This document shows, piece by piece, positions 46,565-57,689 of a DNA stretch of 64,000 nt (position 1 is its first letter; the number at the start of each line of letters is the position of its first letter). The notes under the pieces were generated by a model, which ran no database searches, was not told the origin of the DNA, and saw only the letters and a program-made list of their open reading frames with translations. Position numbers and translations under genes: made by a program. The stretch spans positions 85,296 through 149,295 of the forward strand of contig BDDD01001488.1 in NCBI GenBank assembly GCA_001972305.1, read 5' to 3'. Source of the stretch: Cephalotus follicularis. Lineage: Eukaryota; Streptophyta; Magnoliopsida; Oxalidales; Cephalotaceae.

Positions 46565-48100
46565 CGGTTGGATTTGAATCTGTTCGTTCGGGGTTCGGAT
46601 GGTTACATGGCTGGTATGAGTATGGAGCCTACTCTATATCTCGAATTAAGGCAGCTCTGAGTGATGACGGTGAACTTTGGGCCTTAGTTCAGAATGTTGA
46701 ACAGGGTAAACAATCAGAGTTTCGTGCAGATGAGCAAGGTGTGATATGGCTGGGTAGTTGGTTGTGTGTTCCGGCTGATCCTACTTTGAGAGAGCCTGTC
46801 TTGTCCAAAGCACACAGTTCTCTGTTTTCTATACATCCGGGTTCTACAAAAATGTATAGGGACTTGAAGGTAAATTTCTGGTGGAACGGAATGAAGAGGG
46901 ATGTGGCGGAGTTTGTGGGGAAGTGTTTGGTCTGTCAGCCGGTCAAGATCGAACACCAGCATGCTAGTGGTTTGCTATAGCCCTTGGAGGTTCCAGTATG
47001 GAAATGGGAGAGTATTACGATGGATTTTGTTACGGGTTTGCCAAGAACTTTCAGAGGAACGATGCTATATGGGTAGTAGTGGATCGATTGACTAAATAGG
47101 CTCACTTTGTAGATATTTGAGAAGACTTCTCTGTTGATCGTTTGGCTGAGGTGTTTCAGCGGGAGATTGTGAGACTTCATTAGACTCCTGTATCTATTGT
47201 TTCGGATATGGATCCCCGTTTCACTTCACGGTTTTGCAAGGGATTTCAGAAAGCATGGGGTATGAGACTCAATTACAGTATAGCTTTCCATCCACAGACA
47301 GATGGGCAATCTGAGAGGGCCATTCAGACCCTGGAAGATATGTTGAGGTCTTGTGCTTTGGAGTGGACTGGGAGCTGGGATGAGTATCTGAGCTTGGTGG
47401 AGTTTGCTTACAACAACAGTTGGCATGCTAGTATTCGTATGGCTCCGTTTGAAGCTCTTTATGGGAGGAAATGTCGAGCTCCAATATGTCGGGATGAGGT
47501 TGGAGAACGAGTTATCGAGGGACTCGAGCTACTGTAGATCACTACTGAAAAAGTGGCTATAGCAAGGGAGAGATTGAAGGCAGCTCAATCTCGACAGAAA
47601 ACTTATACAGACAGGCACCGAAAAGATTTGGAGTTCAAAGTTGGTGAACATGTGTTTTTAAAAGTTTCACCTTGGAAAGGAGTTCGACAGTTTGGGCTGA
47701 AGGGAAAGTTGACTCCTCAATACATAGGACCATTCGAAATTCTGGAAAAGGTGGGCGTAGTTGCTTATCGGTTAGCTTTACCTCCACAGTTAGCACACGT
47801 CCATAATGTGTTCCATGTGTCTCTGTTGAGGGGTTATTAGTATCATCCCCTGCATGTGGTACATTATCCTCTAGACGGTATACGGGAGGACTTATCTTGC
47901 GATGAGGATGCTGAGGCTATTCTTGATCGACATAAGCGGGTTACGCATAGCAAGATCGTTCCCTTTGCGAAAGTTTTATGGAGGAATCATCCAGAACGTG
48001 AAGCTACATGGGAGCTTGAGGAGCTCATTTGGGAGCATTATCCTCATTTGTTTTTTTTAAGGTATGTGTGTGTTTATGATTTCGGGACGAAATCCTTTTT
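46565..48100 (+). pseudogene. Element E integrase and chromodomain
   Basis: Pieces in one to two frames: zinc domain [19 protein letters not shown], then KCLVCQ (46835-46940); core with a DFVTGLP-like site near 47020, MDPRFTSRFCKGFQKAW (47208), TDGQSERAIQTLEDMLRSC and YNNSWHASIRMAPFEALYGR; C-terminal KVSPWKGVRQFGLKGKL and GPFEILEKVGVVAYRLALPP (47553-47840); chromodomain HSKIVPFAKVLWRNHPEREA, then TWELEE (to about 48050). Stops at 46978, 47096, 47180, 47535 and 47838. Confidence 0.91.
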
Positions 48101-48113
48101 AAGGGAGGGTGGA
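48101..48113 (+). promoter_or_regulatory. Element E polypurine tract
   Basis: AAGGGAGGGTGGA directly upstream of the 3' LTR start TGTAATACCCTG at 48114. Confidence 0.9.
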
Positions 48114-48327
48114 TGTAATACCCTGTTTGCCTGTACGTACTTTTATGGGCTTCTTGTAACGCCCGAGATTTTCATTTGTTATAATTTCACGATGTAAATG
48201 TACGTTTATTGTGGAATTAATAAATTGATGATGTTTTCCAAACTCTAATGATATTTATTTTGGGATAAAAATGTTAAAGAAATGTAAAAAGGGCAATTTG
48301 AAGTAAAACGACGCTGTTTTGAGAAAA

Positions 48328-48478
48328 CCGCATCGACGCCTTTTCGAACGCATCGATGCCTTTGGAACAGAGAGACGCACGTAACTTCATGCACATGCAC
48401 GTCGATGCAGACGAGAACATCGACACCCTCGTGTAAAAAGGGGAAAGTCATCAACGTCTAAAGAAGACGTCGATGCGT
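48328..48478. repeat. GACGTCGATGTC palindrome cluster, U3 side of LTR L
   Basis: CGCATCGACGCCTTTTC, CGCATCGATGCCTTTGG, GCACGTCGATGCAG, AACATCGACACC, GAAGACGTCGATGCG. The order and spacing parallel those in the embedded LTR at 10980-11138. Confidence 0.86.
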
Positions 48479-48841
48479 AACATCGAATGACGGGCATGGT
48501 ATTCTGCTGACAGAGTAACGTGCTAAGGGAAACAATTCTGGATCACTTTGCAGGAGTCTGGGAGCACTAAATGCAACGTGTTGGCCATGCGACACGATGC
48601 CAGACATGCACCAAAACGTGTCCTCAACATTTGGCATGCAAGGGGGCTGAACCTTCATGACCTGTAACCTGCAAAAAGGAAGAGAAAAGGGACAAAAACA
48701 GTAAGTGAAGGTGGAGGACACAGGAGAGGGTGCATGCAACAGACATAGAGAAGGAGAGAGAGGGTTCCCCAAAGCATAAATGCACCTCTCTTCATCCTTG
48801 GTTCGGCTAAAACACCTGAAATAAAACACTCTTGCAATATA

Positions 48842-49249
48842 CAAGAGGGGGGGTGAATTGAATATTGANCTTGGACGTCGATGTCTTTTGTTTAAGGATC
48901 GATGTCTTTGAGTGCATTTTCATACAGTAGCTTCTGGTCCAGAAAATGACTAAATGCGTCGATGTTATCACTAAAGTAGTCGATGTCATCTTGAAAGTAG
49001 TCGACGTCTTCTTGAAGTGGTCGACTTCTTTTGGTACGGACGTCGATGCCAATTACTGGGAGGACGATGTCTTCCTTGCAGTTAATTCTGTTCAAAAGAC
49101 GTCGATGCTATTTGGAAAGGAGTCGACTTCTTTTTCTGCAGATAGGTTTTAGACTTTGATATTCAACTTGTAATTCCTTGCACATCAAGTAAATTAGTTA
49201 GATGCAAATATGTTATCATCAAAACAAGGATTGAGACTTAATCGTCAAC
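48842..49249. repeat. GAGGGGGGGTGAATTG-type repeat inserted in LTR L
   Basis: Starts ACAAGAGGGGGGGTGAATTG and ends AATCGTCAACA. The right end matches 634-712 of the window. It carries its own palindromes (48872-49133, GGACGTCGATGTCTTTTG, GGATCGATGTCTTTG, GTAGTCGACGTCTTC). It sits in the leader between the TATA-like and donor-like sites of LTR L. No clear target duplication. The only ambiguous base of the window, N at 48869, lies here. Confidence 0.7.
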
Positions 49250-49666
49250 AACACCAGAGTAAGAAAACAGAAAGTGAAAGAGAGAAGGGAACCACTATTG
49301 TTGAGCATTTTGGAGCTTGGAACTTGAAGCCGTGGGCTAGCAGCAACGGGACAATCCTTTGAGCTGCTGGGGACGGTTCTAGGACTTAAAGTGGTGGACT
49401 TTCTAGTTCCTAACTTGGAACAAAAAGGTAGGGGGAACCATAATTGTATTCTTGAGATTAATGTTCATGCCAAGACTATGGTTTTGGTGCATATTTGCAT
49501 GATTATTGAACTGTTTTGATCACTGGATCGATGCCATGTTATGCTGGGTATGTGATATGTATCTGTATGTTGGTCTCCTACCTTGATTACGTGTTGACTT
49601 GCATGTATGTGGTTTTGATGGTCACTGTTTGTCACGTCATGAGGAAGAAGACGACTGGTACTCGAA

Positions 49667-49865
49667 ACACGTCGATGTCTTTGAAGAACATCGACGCCTT
49701 TGGGTTATCTGCTTGGATATTGACGTATTATACGTCGACGCCTAAGGTTCCTACCTTAACAGGTTGATGCCTTAAGCAATACGCTGACGTTTAAGGTTCC
49801 ATACCTTGAGCGTCGATGCGTATGAAGATGGACATCGACGCCTACAAATGGACATCGACGCCTTC
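49667..49865. repeat. GACGTCGATGTC palindrome cluster in LTR L (between donor and acceptor)
   Basis: ACACGTCGATGTCTTTG, AACATCGACGCCTTTGG, TACGTCGACGCCTAAGG, GAGCGTCGATGCG, GGACATCGACGCC. Placed downstream of the donor-like site, like 11889-12277 in the embedded copy. Confidence 0.86.
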
Positions 49866-52198
49866 TGATACTATTTGGGAGTTTCTTATTTAACGATACG
49901 AAACGATCCCGTTTCCTGTTAGGATGCATTCGAGCATTTCTATGCATTGCATATGTACTGTTTACTGCTTGTTAATGGATTGTTTATAAATTGATTATGA
50001 TTTTCGAAGTATTGTTACATTAGAAATACATATGCGAGTTGAAAACTACTATGTTGAGTACGAAAATATAAAATGAATATTGTTATATTTCCGAACATCT
50101 TTGGAAAGCGATTTCCACTACTGAACTGTTTAAAGTATTTTCTATCCATTAGAAATACGTATTTCAAATGTTATCACTTTTAAAAATATTTTGAAATGAA
50201 CTGCCTGTTGTTGATCTAACAATCATTACTATACTGTTATTGCACTGTTTACTGTTTTGATTCACTGTGTTGTTCTGTGAATTTACTGTGTTTGTGCCTG
50301 AGGCACTAGTCGCATGGCGGAGACTGCCAGAGTCGGTTTTTGGCAGGGTTGACCTAGGAGCCAGGAGTTGGCTGGGTAACTCACTGTACTGTATTGTTGC
50401 CTCGCTTGGTTGCCGGGAGAAGGGTCCGAAGTGGGAGTGTAACGTGGGGCCAGGAGATGGCGGCGTTACACATACTGCCTGCCTGTTGTGGTCCTTTGAC
50501 GGACTTACTGTACTACCTGTTGGTCCTTTTCGGACATTACTGTGCCTGTTGATGTAGCCCTGGCCGGGCTACCACTGTACTGTTATTGCATACATATATT
50601 TTTCATATATATGTCCCTACAGCTATTTTTACTGTACTGCTAAAATATATATTTTTTCATATATATGTAAACTGGTATTTCCTGCACTGCATCATTTATG
50701 CATACATTACATGACATGCATTTAATGTTGATCCCGACCTGCTCTTATGACTTAGCCGAGTGAGGACAAACGATAACCCCCTACTTTACAGATTGATGCA
50801 GTGGACCGGTTGGACTAGCTTGGATGGAGAGTAAGCCTTTATGTTGTTGTTATTGTTGGTTTCATATTCTCCTGTTTTGTAACAAAACTGGTCTTGTTTA
50901 AGGATACTGATGTACTGTGCAGATGGTTATCTGTTGTACTTCACTTTTGGGTTAATGTATTATGGATCACGCTCTGTTTTGTGGGCTTTTAACAATGACA
51001 TATTTGTATTGAGTAGCGTGCACTATGGGATGAACGTTACGCGTTTCTTAGCTTATGAGTTTTAATGCTTCTGTAACTGATATCATGTTTGAAAAGTTTA
51101 GATTTTACGGTTTTTGCATAAGCTAAATCTTTATGTTAATTGCCTTTACCACTTTTATGTGCGTTTGTCGAAAACGGGGTGTGACACTTTTTATCTGTTT
51201 CGTTTAGTGGTTGTCTACTTTATGTTGGGTTTATGATTTGGGCTGACTGATACCAGCTTTAATTTTGAGTGTGTAATATGTGTGTGATTTGGTAAGATTT
51301 AGGTTATTATATATTGACAAATTGATTTTATTAATTATGCTTTTAAAACCTTTTTAAAATAAAATAAAATATTTATTTTATTTTATTTCCTTTTCTTCTA
51401 TTTCCTTCTCCCTCTCAAATTCTCTCTCACCCGTATCCCTCTCTCTCTCTAATCTCCTTCTCCCACACAACTCTACCTCTTCTCTCTTTCTCTCCCAAAA
51501 AATCCTCTCTTGCCTTTATCCAAACTGATTTTGTTTCCTTGTTCCCTATCTTACCCGTTTTGCTTCCTCCTTGCCATTTAAGTATGATAAGGCCATTGGT
51601 TTCTGCCATTCTATTCCCTTTGGTTGGTGACTGCTGAACATGCCATTGTGAACCCATTGTGTTCTCTGTGTTTTTGCTCCATAAATCAGGTTTGTTTCTT
51701 CATGGTTCAATTTAGAAAGTGTTTTATTTGGACATGTATGGCATTAGCAATCCTTGATACCGTATGTTTCCTTCCTTTTTGATTTCTGTCAATAGCCGTG
51801 TTTAAACTTTGAGAATCCTGTGTTCTCCTACAGTTTGTGTCTCCATTGCAGGTCAGTTTGTTGATTTACTGTTATGGTTATGTTGTTAGTTTTATCATGA
51901 ATTCGTTTTGCATGCATAGGGTGCTAGATATGAATTTATTTTGGTTTCCGCCTTCCTTATGTTCTGTCAAGTAATTTCTGAGTTGGTTAACAATCTGTAG
52001 ACATCTAGAGTGAGTTTTGATAATCTGGTTTTAATACACGACAATGATAACTTGATAGAAAATTTATTAGGAAGAGGTATGCATGGTTTAAGGTCCTCTC
52101 TTACCTTAAGTTAAATCGTTGTCTATGTACTTCTTTCGACTTAGTTTTGGCAGCAAGATTGCACAAAACTGTCCTAGTTTGCTGTTCTGTCACCCAGA

Positions 52199-52407
52199 AC
52201 AGTCGGCTGCCCATATGAACAGTCGGCTGTTTTGCCTTGAGTAGTCAACTGCCTTGTGCAATAGTTGACTATTTTGTGTTGAGAAGTTGACTGGACCCCT
52301 GTCATAGTCGGCTGCCTGCAGTTCTGGTTGTGCAGTCGGCTGGGCCTGTTGCATAGTCGATGCCACCCTTCGGACAGTCAACTGGAGTCCTGTATCAGTC
52401 GGCTGGA
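52199..52407. repeat. CAGTCGGCTG palindrome-like cluster in LTR E
   Basis: About ten copies of ACAGTCGGCTGTTTTG or AGTCGACTGG-type sequence. The core is often GTCGGC rather than GTCGAC. It lies in the part of the LTR that E's 5' copy has lost. Confidence 0.85.
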
Positions 52408-53786
52408 TTGTCCTGTAACTTTCTGTTTGCATGTTCTCTTATCCGTTTGTTCTTCCGATGAATCCAATTCTGTTTTGAACATCATTACGATTCTAATTTA
52501 TGCCCACAATGATTTTTCAGACTCTTATGTGAATGTTTTATATTGTATAGATTATTGTGCTTCATGGGATAGTTAGAATTTATCGATTATTCGTAAGCTA
52601 ATTTGTGATCGCATAAGGTGCAGATATTCTGCTCTTTGACACTCGTTTTTGAACAACTAGTTTATTTGAAATAAATTCAGTTTTATGAATATGTCCCTTT
52701 TAGTTTATGACTTCGTTATCTTTTGGATTTTTTAAAATAAAGTCACTTGATATTCCTATGAGTTAAATATTTCAGACTTTATAAATTCAGCTATGATATG
52801 TTTACGATGTGTTATGAAATCACATCTTTATTGTGAAATTAAATGAGTTGATTTTCTCGTTTATGAAAGCATGTGTTTACATCGTTGATGACGATTTACG
52901 AATATGTTTTGGAAAAACCGTTTCATACGTGTTTTAAATTGATTCCGATAAAATCAATGTTTTGAAATGGTGAAGTGCTGAGCTTTTTGTACCCACCTAT
53001 GGGGCATACCATAGGTATGTCATAGGCTTGGCACGGGGACATGACACTTTCCGTAACGGTGTGATTAGTTTATGGCGTCTCTTTGTGATATCCTTGGATA
53101 GGATTTGTGATAGAGGCGTATGGATCGATCCTAGTTATATGTTATGTTATGTGATATGATATGATATGGGAATTGTTTGTGTAGTGTTGTACACTTCATT
53201 TCTGTTGGCAATGTGGATGTCGCGAATCCCTTGCTATATGTGTTTCTGATATGTTATATGTTATGATGCTCAGTTATGGAACCTATGTTTTGGAAAGGTA
53301 TGCTTTATGTTTTCAAAGATATGAAATTGGTTTATGTGTTTTGCCGATGGCATTTATGAAGAATGTTTAAACTATTTTATCGCCTAAGATTTCTGTTTTA
53401 GAGACACTTTAGAAATCCTATTGCTTTAAAGTATCGTTTACTGTTTTTTCCATATTCATACTGAGGTTTTCTTAGCCGTGTTTTTGTTTCCATGTGGCAG
53501 GTTATCAAGAGCAACAGGGCAATGTGTGAGGAGAGTTGTCTCCCTTGTGTCTGAGGATCATCTAGGAGTTGATCCCGCTATGTTTATGCTATCTTTTGGT
53601 CGTAGAAGGGCCTGTTTTTATGAACATATGTTATGTTTCAGTTTATGACATTGGTTTTGAATAAGTTTGCAAATTTGAGTAATTTTAATATGTTATCAGT
53701 TATGTTTTAGACCATCACGTTTTTAATAAATCTATATGTTTCTGTATTATGACCTGTAAGGACTCCCACAACTCGGGGGTGTTACA

Positions 53787-55250
53787 GTAAGTCCCGTTGA
53801 AACCATCGAAAGTATATCTACTGTTGGGTAGGACTGTTTTTATACTTGGATGTAGTAGTGAAACTGAAAACTTTAAATAGGGCTATGTCTTCGAGATCAT
53901 CTAGTGGTTCAGAAACTAGTAGTAATTCAAATAGAGATAAAGAATTAGATTAAACAATAAAACAATGGCAAAATAGGAAACCAAAGATTTCAAACATTTC
54001 AATCAAAGAAATTGATAAAAGAATTCAAAAAATTGATCAAACCATAAAAACTAAGAATAAACAAAATATTCAATTGTTAGATAAAAAAAATAAAGCAAGA
54101 TAAAAATTTGAAACCACCAAATCAAAAAATTTATAATAATTGCTATTATCGTAGAAATCCTAATCATATTACAAAATATTGTTATACTAGATTAGAAATT
54201 AAAAAATTAAATGATTCTAAAAATGAATCTAACATTCTTAATATTAAAGAATCTCTAGATTTAGAAACAATTTCCCCCACATTTGATACAAAACCTAATT
54301 TGTCCAAGATTTCAAACCAGTCAAATATTTTAAAAGGAGTTTATACTCGAGAAGATTTAAATTCTCAAGAAATTAATAAACTTATTTCCCCCACATATTC
54401 TGAGGTGAAACCTCATTATCAGCTTATAAAAATTAGGATTGAAAAACCATTTGAAATCAATACAAATCTGATTAAAGAAGATCTCCTTCAAGAAAAATAT
54501 TTAACAAAATAATATTCGAACTACATGGTATGAGTACATGGTTAAAATCAAAACTCATGTTATGTTTTTTGATTATTTACTAACTTATTTTAAAAAAGAA
54601 AAAATTAAAATTGATGAACCATTTGAAATTAACAAAGATTTACTAAGAAAATATTTTCTTCAAGAAAAATATTTACAAAAAAAGAAACAATTTCTTCAAA
54701 AAATATTCTGAAAATGAACAAAATGATATTCGAATAGTACGGTATGAGTACATGACCAAAATCAAGACTCATGTTATGTTTTTTGATTATTTACCAATTT
54801 ACATTAATCACCAAGAAAATAAAAAATATTTTGAAGAAAATAAAAATTTAAAAATTTAAAGAAAACAAAAACGTCTTAATAAATCAAACCAGTGATAACA
54901 GAGTTATTTATCCATTATCCAAAGAAATTCAAATAAGTAAAATTCAAGCAACCCCTTTACAAAATGGAAAAATTCAGATATCTATTGAAAAAATTAGTGA
55001 ACAAATTTCTAATGAAAAAACTGAAAAAATACAAACAAATTCTTTTACATTAAAACTTGAAAAAATTGAGACACTATTAATTATACATGAAATTGATAAA
55101 ATTAATGAACAAATTTCTAAGGAAGAAAACATTGAATGTTTTCAACATCCAAATTCTCCAATACAAATTCAACAAATTAACAATTTTTCTTCAGACTCTG
55201 AACAAGAATCTGATGATAATAAAAAATTAGAAAAAAGTTCATACACCAAA
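53787..55250 (+). pseudogene. EPRV capsid-like region with zinc finger, broken
   Basis: Directly follows LTR E. A short frame from ATG at 53885 (MSSRSSSGSETSSNSN) ends after 22 codons. Further on the AT-rich sequence encodes Lys/Asn-rich protein pieces; a CCHC-like finger near 54135 reads CYYRRNPNHITKYC, with the second Cys replaced by Arg. A segment of about 80 bp (54512 onward, ATATTCGAA..GGTATGAGTACATG) recurs 214 bp later (54726). Read as the decayed coat-protein part of a caulimovirid polyprotein. No movement protein is seen. Many stops. Confidence 0.65.
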
Positions 55251-56287
55251 AATTCTAGATGTCCATATTTGTAATGATGACATTTGTATCAAACAGGCAT
55301 TCATCTTAATCAAAGATTTAGACATAGGAATAATCCTAGGTCAACCATTTTTAGAATTTATTAAACCATCAAAGGTAAAAAATGAAGGAATTATAATAAA
55401 AATATTTCCAAAATTTTTTTTATGTACTTTCAATGAAAAACATATTACTAAAGAAATTAATCTTTTCGAAACATTATCTTTATTCAAAGAACATTCAACA
55501 AATTTGATAAAATCAAAAGAAAATCATTTTTATTTTATGAAACAAGAAATATCAAATCAAAAAATTGAACAACAATTACAAACTCTACAAATTCGAGAAA
55601 AAATTAATTCATTAAAGAATAACATAATTAACAATCTTTGTTCAGATCTTCTCGATGCTTTTTGGCACAAGAAACGTCATATGGTATCCATACCTTATGA
55701 AAAGTATTTTACTGAACAAAACATTCTCACTAAAGCAAGACCAATTCAAATGACTTATGAATTGACGAAACATTGTAAAAAAGAAATTCATGAATTACCC
55801 AATAAGAAATTAATTAGGCATAGCAAATCCCCTTGGAGTTGTGCAGCCTTTTATGTCAATAAAAATTCAGAAATTGAACATGGAACACCAAGATTAGTCA
55901 TAAATTATAAATCGGTAAACACTGCTTTACAATTGATTAGACATCCCATTCCTAACAAAAAAGATTTGTCAAAAAGATTTACTGAAGCCAAATTATTTTC
56001 AAAATTCAATTTAAAATCAGGATTATGGCAAATAGAAATTCAAGAAAATGATAGATACAAAACTGTTTTTACTATTCCCTTTAGACATTACAAGTGGAAT
56101 GGATGCCATTCGACTTAAAAAATACCCCCAATAAGTTACAAAAAATTATGAATGACATTTTCAACTCATTTTCATCCTTTTCAATGGTATACATCGACGA
56201 TATTTTAGTATTTTCAAGTTCTATAGAACAACATTTTAAACATTTATATACATTTTACAAAATCATTCAAACAAATGAATTAGTTTT
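55250..56287 (+). pseudogene. EPRV protease and reverse transcriptase, first part
   Basis: The end of a retropepsin-like domain (DLDIGIILGQPFLEF, about 55320) leads into a 204-residue open frame (55504-56118) holding caulimovirid RT motifs: SPWSCAAFYV, TPRLVINYK, PIPNKKDLS and FSKFNLKSGLWQIEIQENDR. After a frame change near 56100 the active-site motif YIDDILVFSSS follows (about 56190). Element H interrupts the domain at 56288. The family match (Caulimoviridae RT rather than Ty3/gypsy) rests on these motifs and on the viral-type leader. Not functional. Confidence 0.85.
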
Positions 56288-57644
56288 TGTAACACCCCGC
56301 GCCCGCGGGGCGGACACGTGGCATTACTCTCAATCCAACACACAATATAATGGTCGGGACTAGCAATATAAAAATGCGGAAAACTTTAAACTTTGCAATA
56401 TATCTCATTTGCGGAAGTTACAATATCAATGATCCATCCATACAATGCAATATAATACCAATCCTTTACAATACTAGTCTTTTACAATACACTTATCAAT
56501 CTTTCAATTCGATCTTTGAAAACCATTGAAAATTGTGTTTTAAATGCTTGAATACCTCAAGTGAGGTTCTGGTCAACCGACAATGTGAAAAGGGTTGACA
56601 AAGCAGCTTTAACAGTTAAAAATTCCACTCAGCCCGAAAGGCGTCGATGTCTTTAACAAAAGACGTCGATGCATATCAGGGCATGCTTTTGAAAATGGTA
56701 GAAAGACGTCGATGTCTTTCAAAGACGTCGATGTCTTTCCCAATTTGGCCAAAGACGTCGATGTCCTTGAACAAAGACGTCGACGCGTTTCAATGAAAAT
56801 GGCCTGGAAATACGCATCGATGTCTCGCGTCGATGCCTTTCCTGAGGAAAGGCATCTCAAGCAAAAGACGTCGACGTCTTTCAAAGACGTAGATGTCTTT
56901 GCTGCGAAATCAAAGAGGTTGCATCCCAAAGAAAAAGACGCTGATGTCCATGGGCAAAGGATCGATGTCTTTGCTGGGAATGGCCGATTTTTCTACAAAA
57001 AACCAGCAATTTTCAAGCCAAAATCCAATCAAATCCATTCTTTAAGAAATCAAAAGGTTAGTAAAACTAGTTACAACCTTCAATTTAACATTTCAATCTT
57101 CCTAGATCCATCACTTCAATACACTCAATTCAATCGTTCAATCAGTCATTCAATCATGCAATTCATTCAATCAATCAATAAAGCAGTAGGCAATTCAGTA
57201 AAGAAGTCCTACCTATCACTGAAGCTTCATAAGTTGAGCTTCCAAGCAATCGATCGATAGAAAACCCCCAATAATCCGGTACTTTCTTGTTCAATCGGTA
57301 AGCCACCACTTGTAATTGGTGTCCTTGTTGAAAGAGCTGCAAATCCGGCTGCAAGAGAGGAAGATGGAGGCTCCAGCTAGAGAGAGAGAGGGAGAAGGAT
57401 AGAGAGAGAGGAAGAAGAATGGGAAATGTGAGGAATGAGAGAAAATGGCAAAGGAATTGACTTAAATAGTCAGTTCAGCCAATTCTCCGAAACTCAGCCC
57501 AAAATCCCGACTATACATTCATGTGATCAATACAATCACAATAGGTATAGAAATACCTCAATTCAATACTATACAATATTTTCTGATATAGTACAATATG
57601 GTACGATGTATGCATGAACAGTAAAAAGGGAATTCGGGTCGGCA
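56288..57644 (-). mobile_element. 3' LTR of element H (1.36 kb)
   Basis: On the minus strand TGCCGACCCGAATTCCC to GCGGGGTGTTACA. It matches 61714-63113 apart from small gaps and substitutions. TATA-like CTATTTAAGTC near 57465, a CT-rich leader (57370-57415), donor-like GATAGGTAGGACTTC (about 57213), and a palindrome cluster. Frames such as 56712-57260 are shadows of the palindromes. Confidence 0.92.
56637..56974. repeat. GACGTCGATGTC palindrome cluster in LTR H (left copy)
   Basis: About a dozen copies, including a perfect 18-nt palindrome AAAGACGTCGACGTCTTT at 56864-56881. The same cluster occurs in the right LTR at 62046-62385. Confidence 0.92.
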
Positions 57645-57672
57645 CATTCTCCCCTCCTTAAAAGAATCTGGT
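57645..57672 (-). promoter_or_regulatory. Element H polypurine tract
   Basis: The minus strand reads TTTTAAGGAGGGGAGAATG just before the 3' LTR start TGCCGACCC. Confidence 0.88.
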
Positions 57673-57689
57673 CCCCAGATTCATCGATC

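Larger units (their letters stand above)
48155..51186 (+). mobile_element. Solo LTR L (chromovirus type, 3.0 kb including an insert)
   Basis: Starts TGTAACGCCCGAGATTTTC and ends ACGGGGTGTGACA, flanked by CTTCT (48150-48154) and CTTTT (51187-51191), a target duplication with one mismatch. U3 palindromes 48328-48478; TATA-like GCATAAATGC near 48774; donor-like AAAAAGGTAGGGGG (GT at 49428); second palindrome cluster 49667-49865; perfect hairpin TAGCCC/GGGCTA (50555-50560 with 50566-50571); acceptor-like CTACTTTACAG (AG at 50790-50791). No internal region. Confidence 0.9.
27073..53786 (+). mobile_element. Element E: Ty3/gypsy chromovirus (Tekay/Del type), split by three insertions
   Basis: Own parts: 5' LTR 3' half 27073-28388; gag start 28552-28642; gag, protease and RT part 38872-41040; RT end to chromodomain 45732-48100; 3' LTR 48114-53786 minus the nested LTR. 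Insertions: copia G in gag, chromovirus F in RT, solo LTR L in the 3' LTR. The right flank at 53787 continues the EPRV. The left end of the element was lost at the K/E junction, so no target duplication is visible. Confidence 0.9.
48114..53786 (+). mobile_element. 3' LTR of element E, split by solo LTR L
   Basis: Starts TGTAATACCCTG, is interrupted at 48155-51186, resumes at 51192 after the CTTTT duplication, and ends CTCGGGGGTGTTACA. It has a CT-rich leader at 51400-51490, a palindrome-like cluster at 52199-52407, hairpin ACCTATGG/CCATAGGT (52995-53002 with 53009-53016) and acceptor-like CATGTGGCAG (AG at 53499-53500). The intact length would be about 2.6 kb. Open frames inside it show no domains. 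Confidence 0.92.

Noticed and set aside
56712..57260. 182-codon open frame rich in DVDVF and TSTSF repeats
   Set aside because: Translation of the palindrome cluster in LTR H; similar false frames appear at every cluster.
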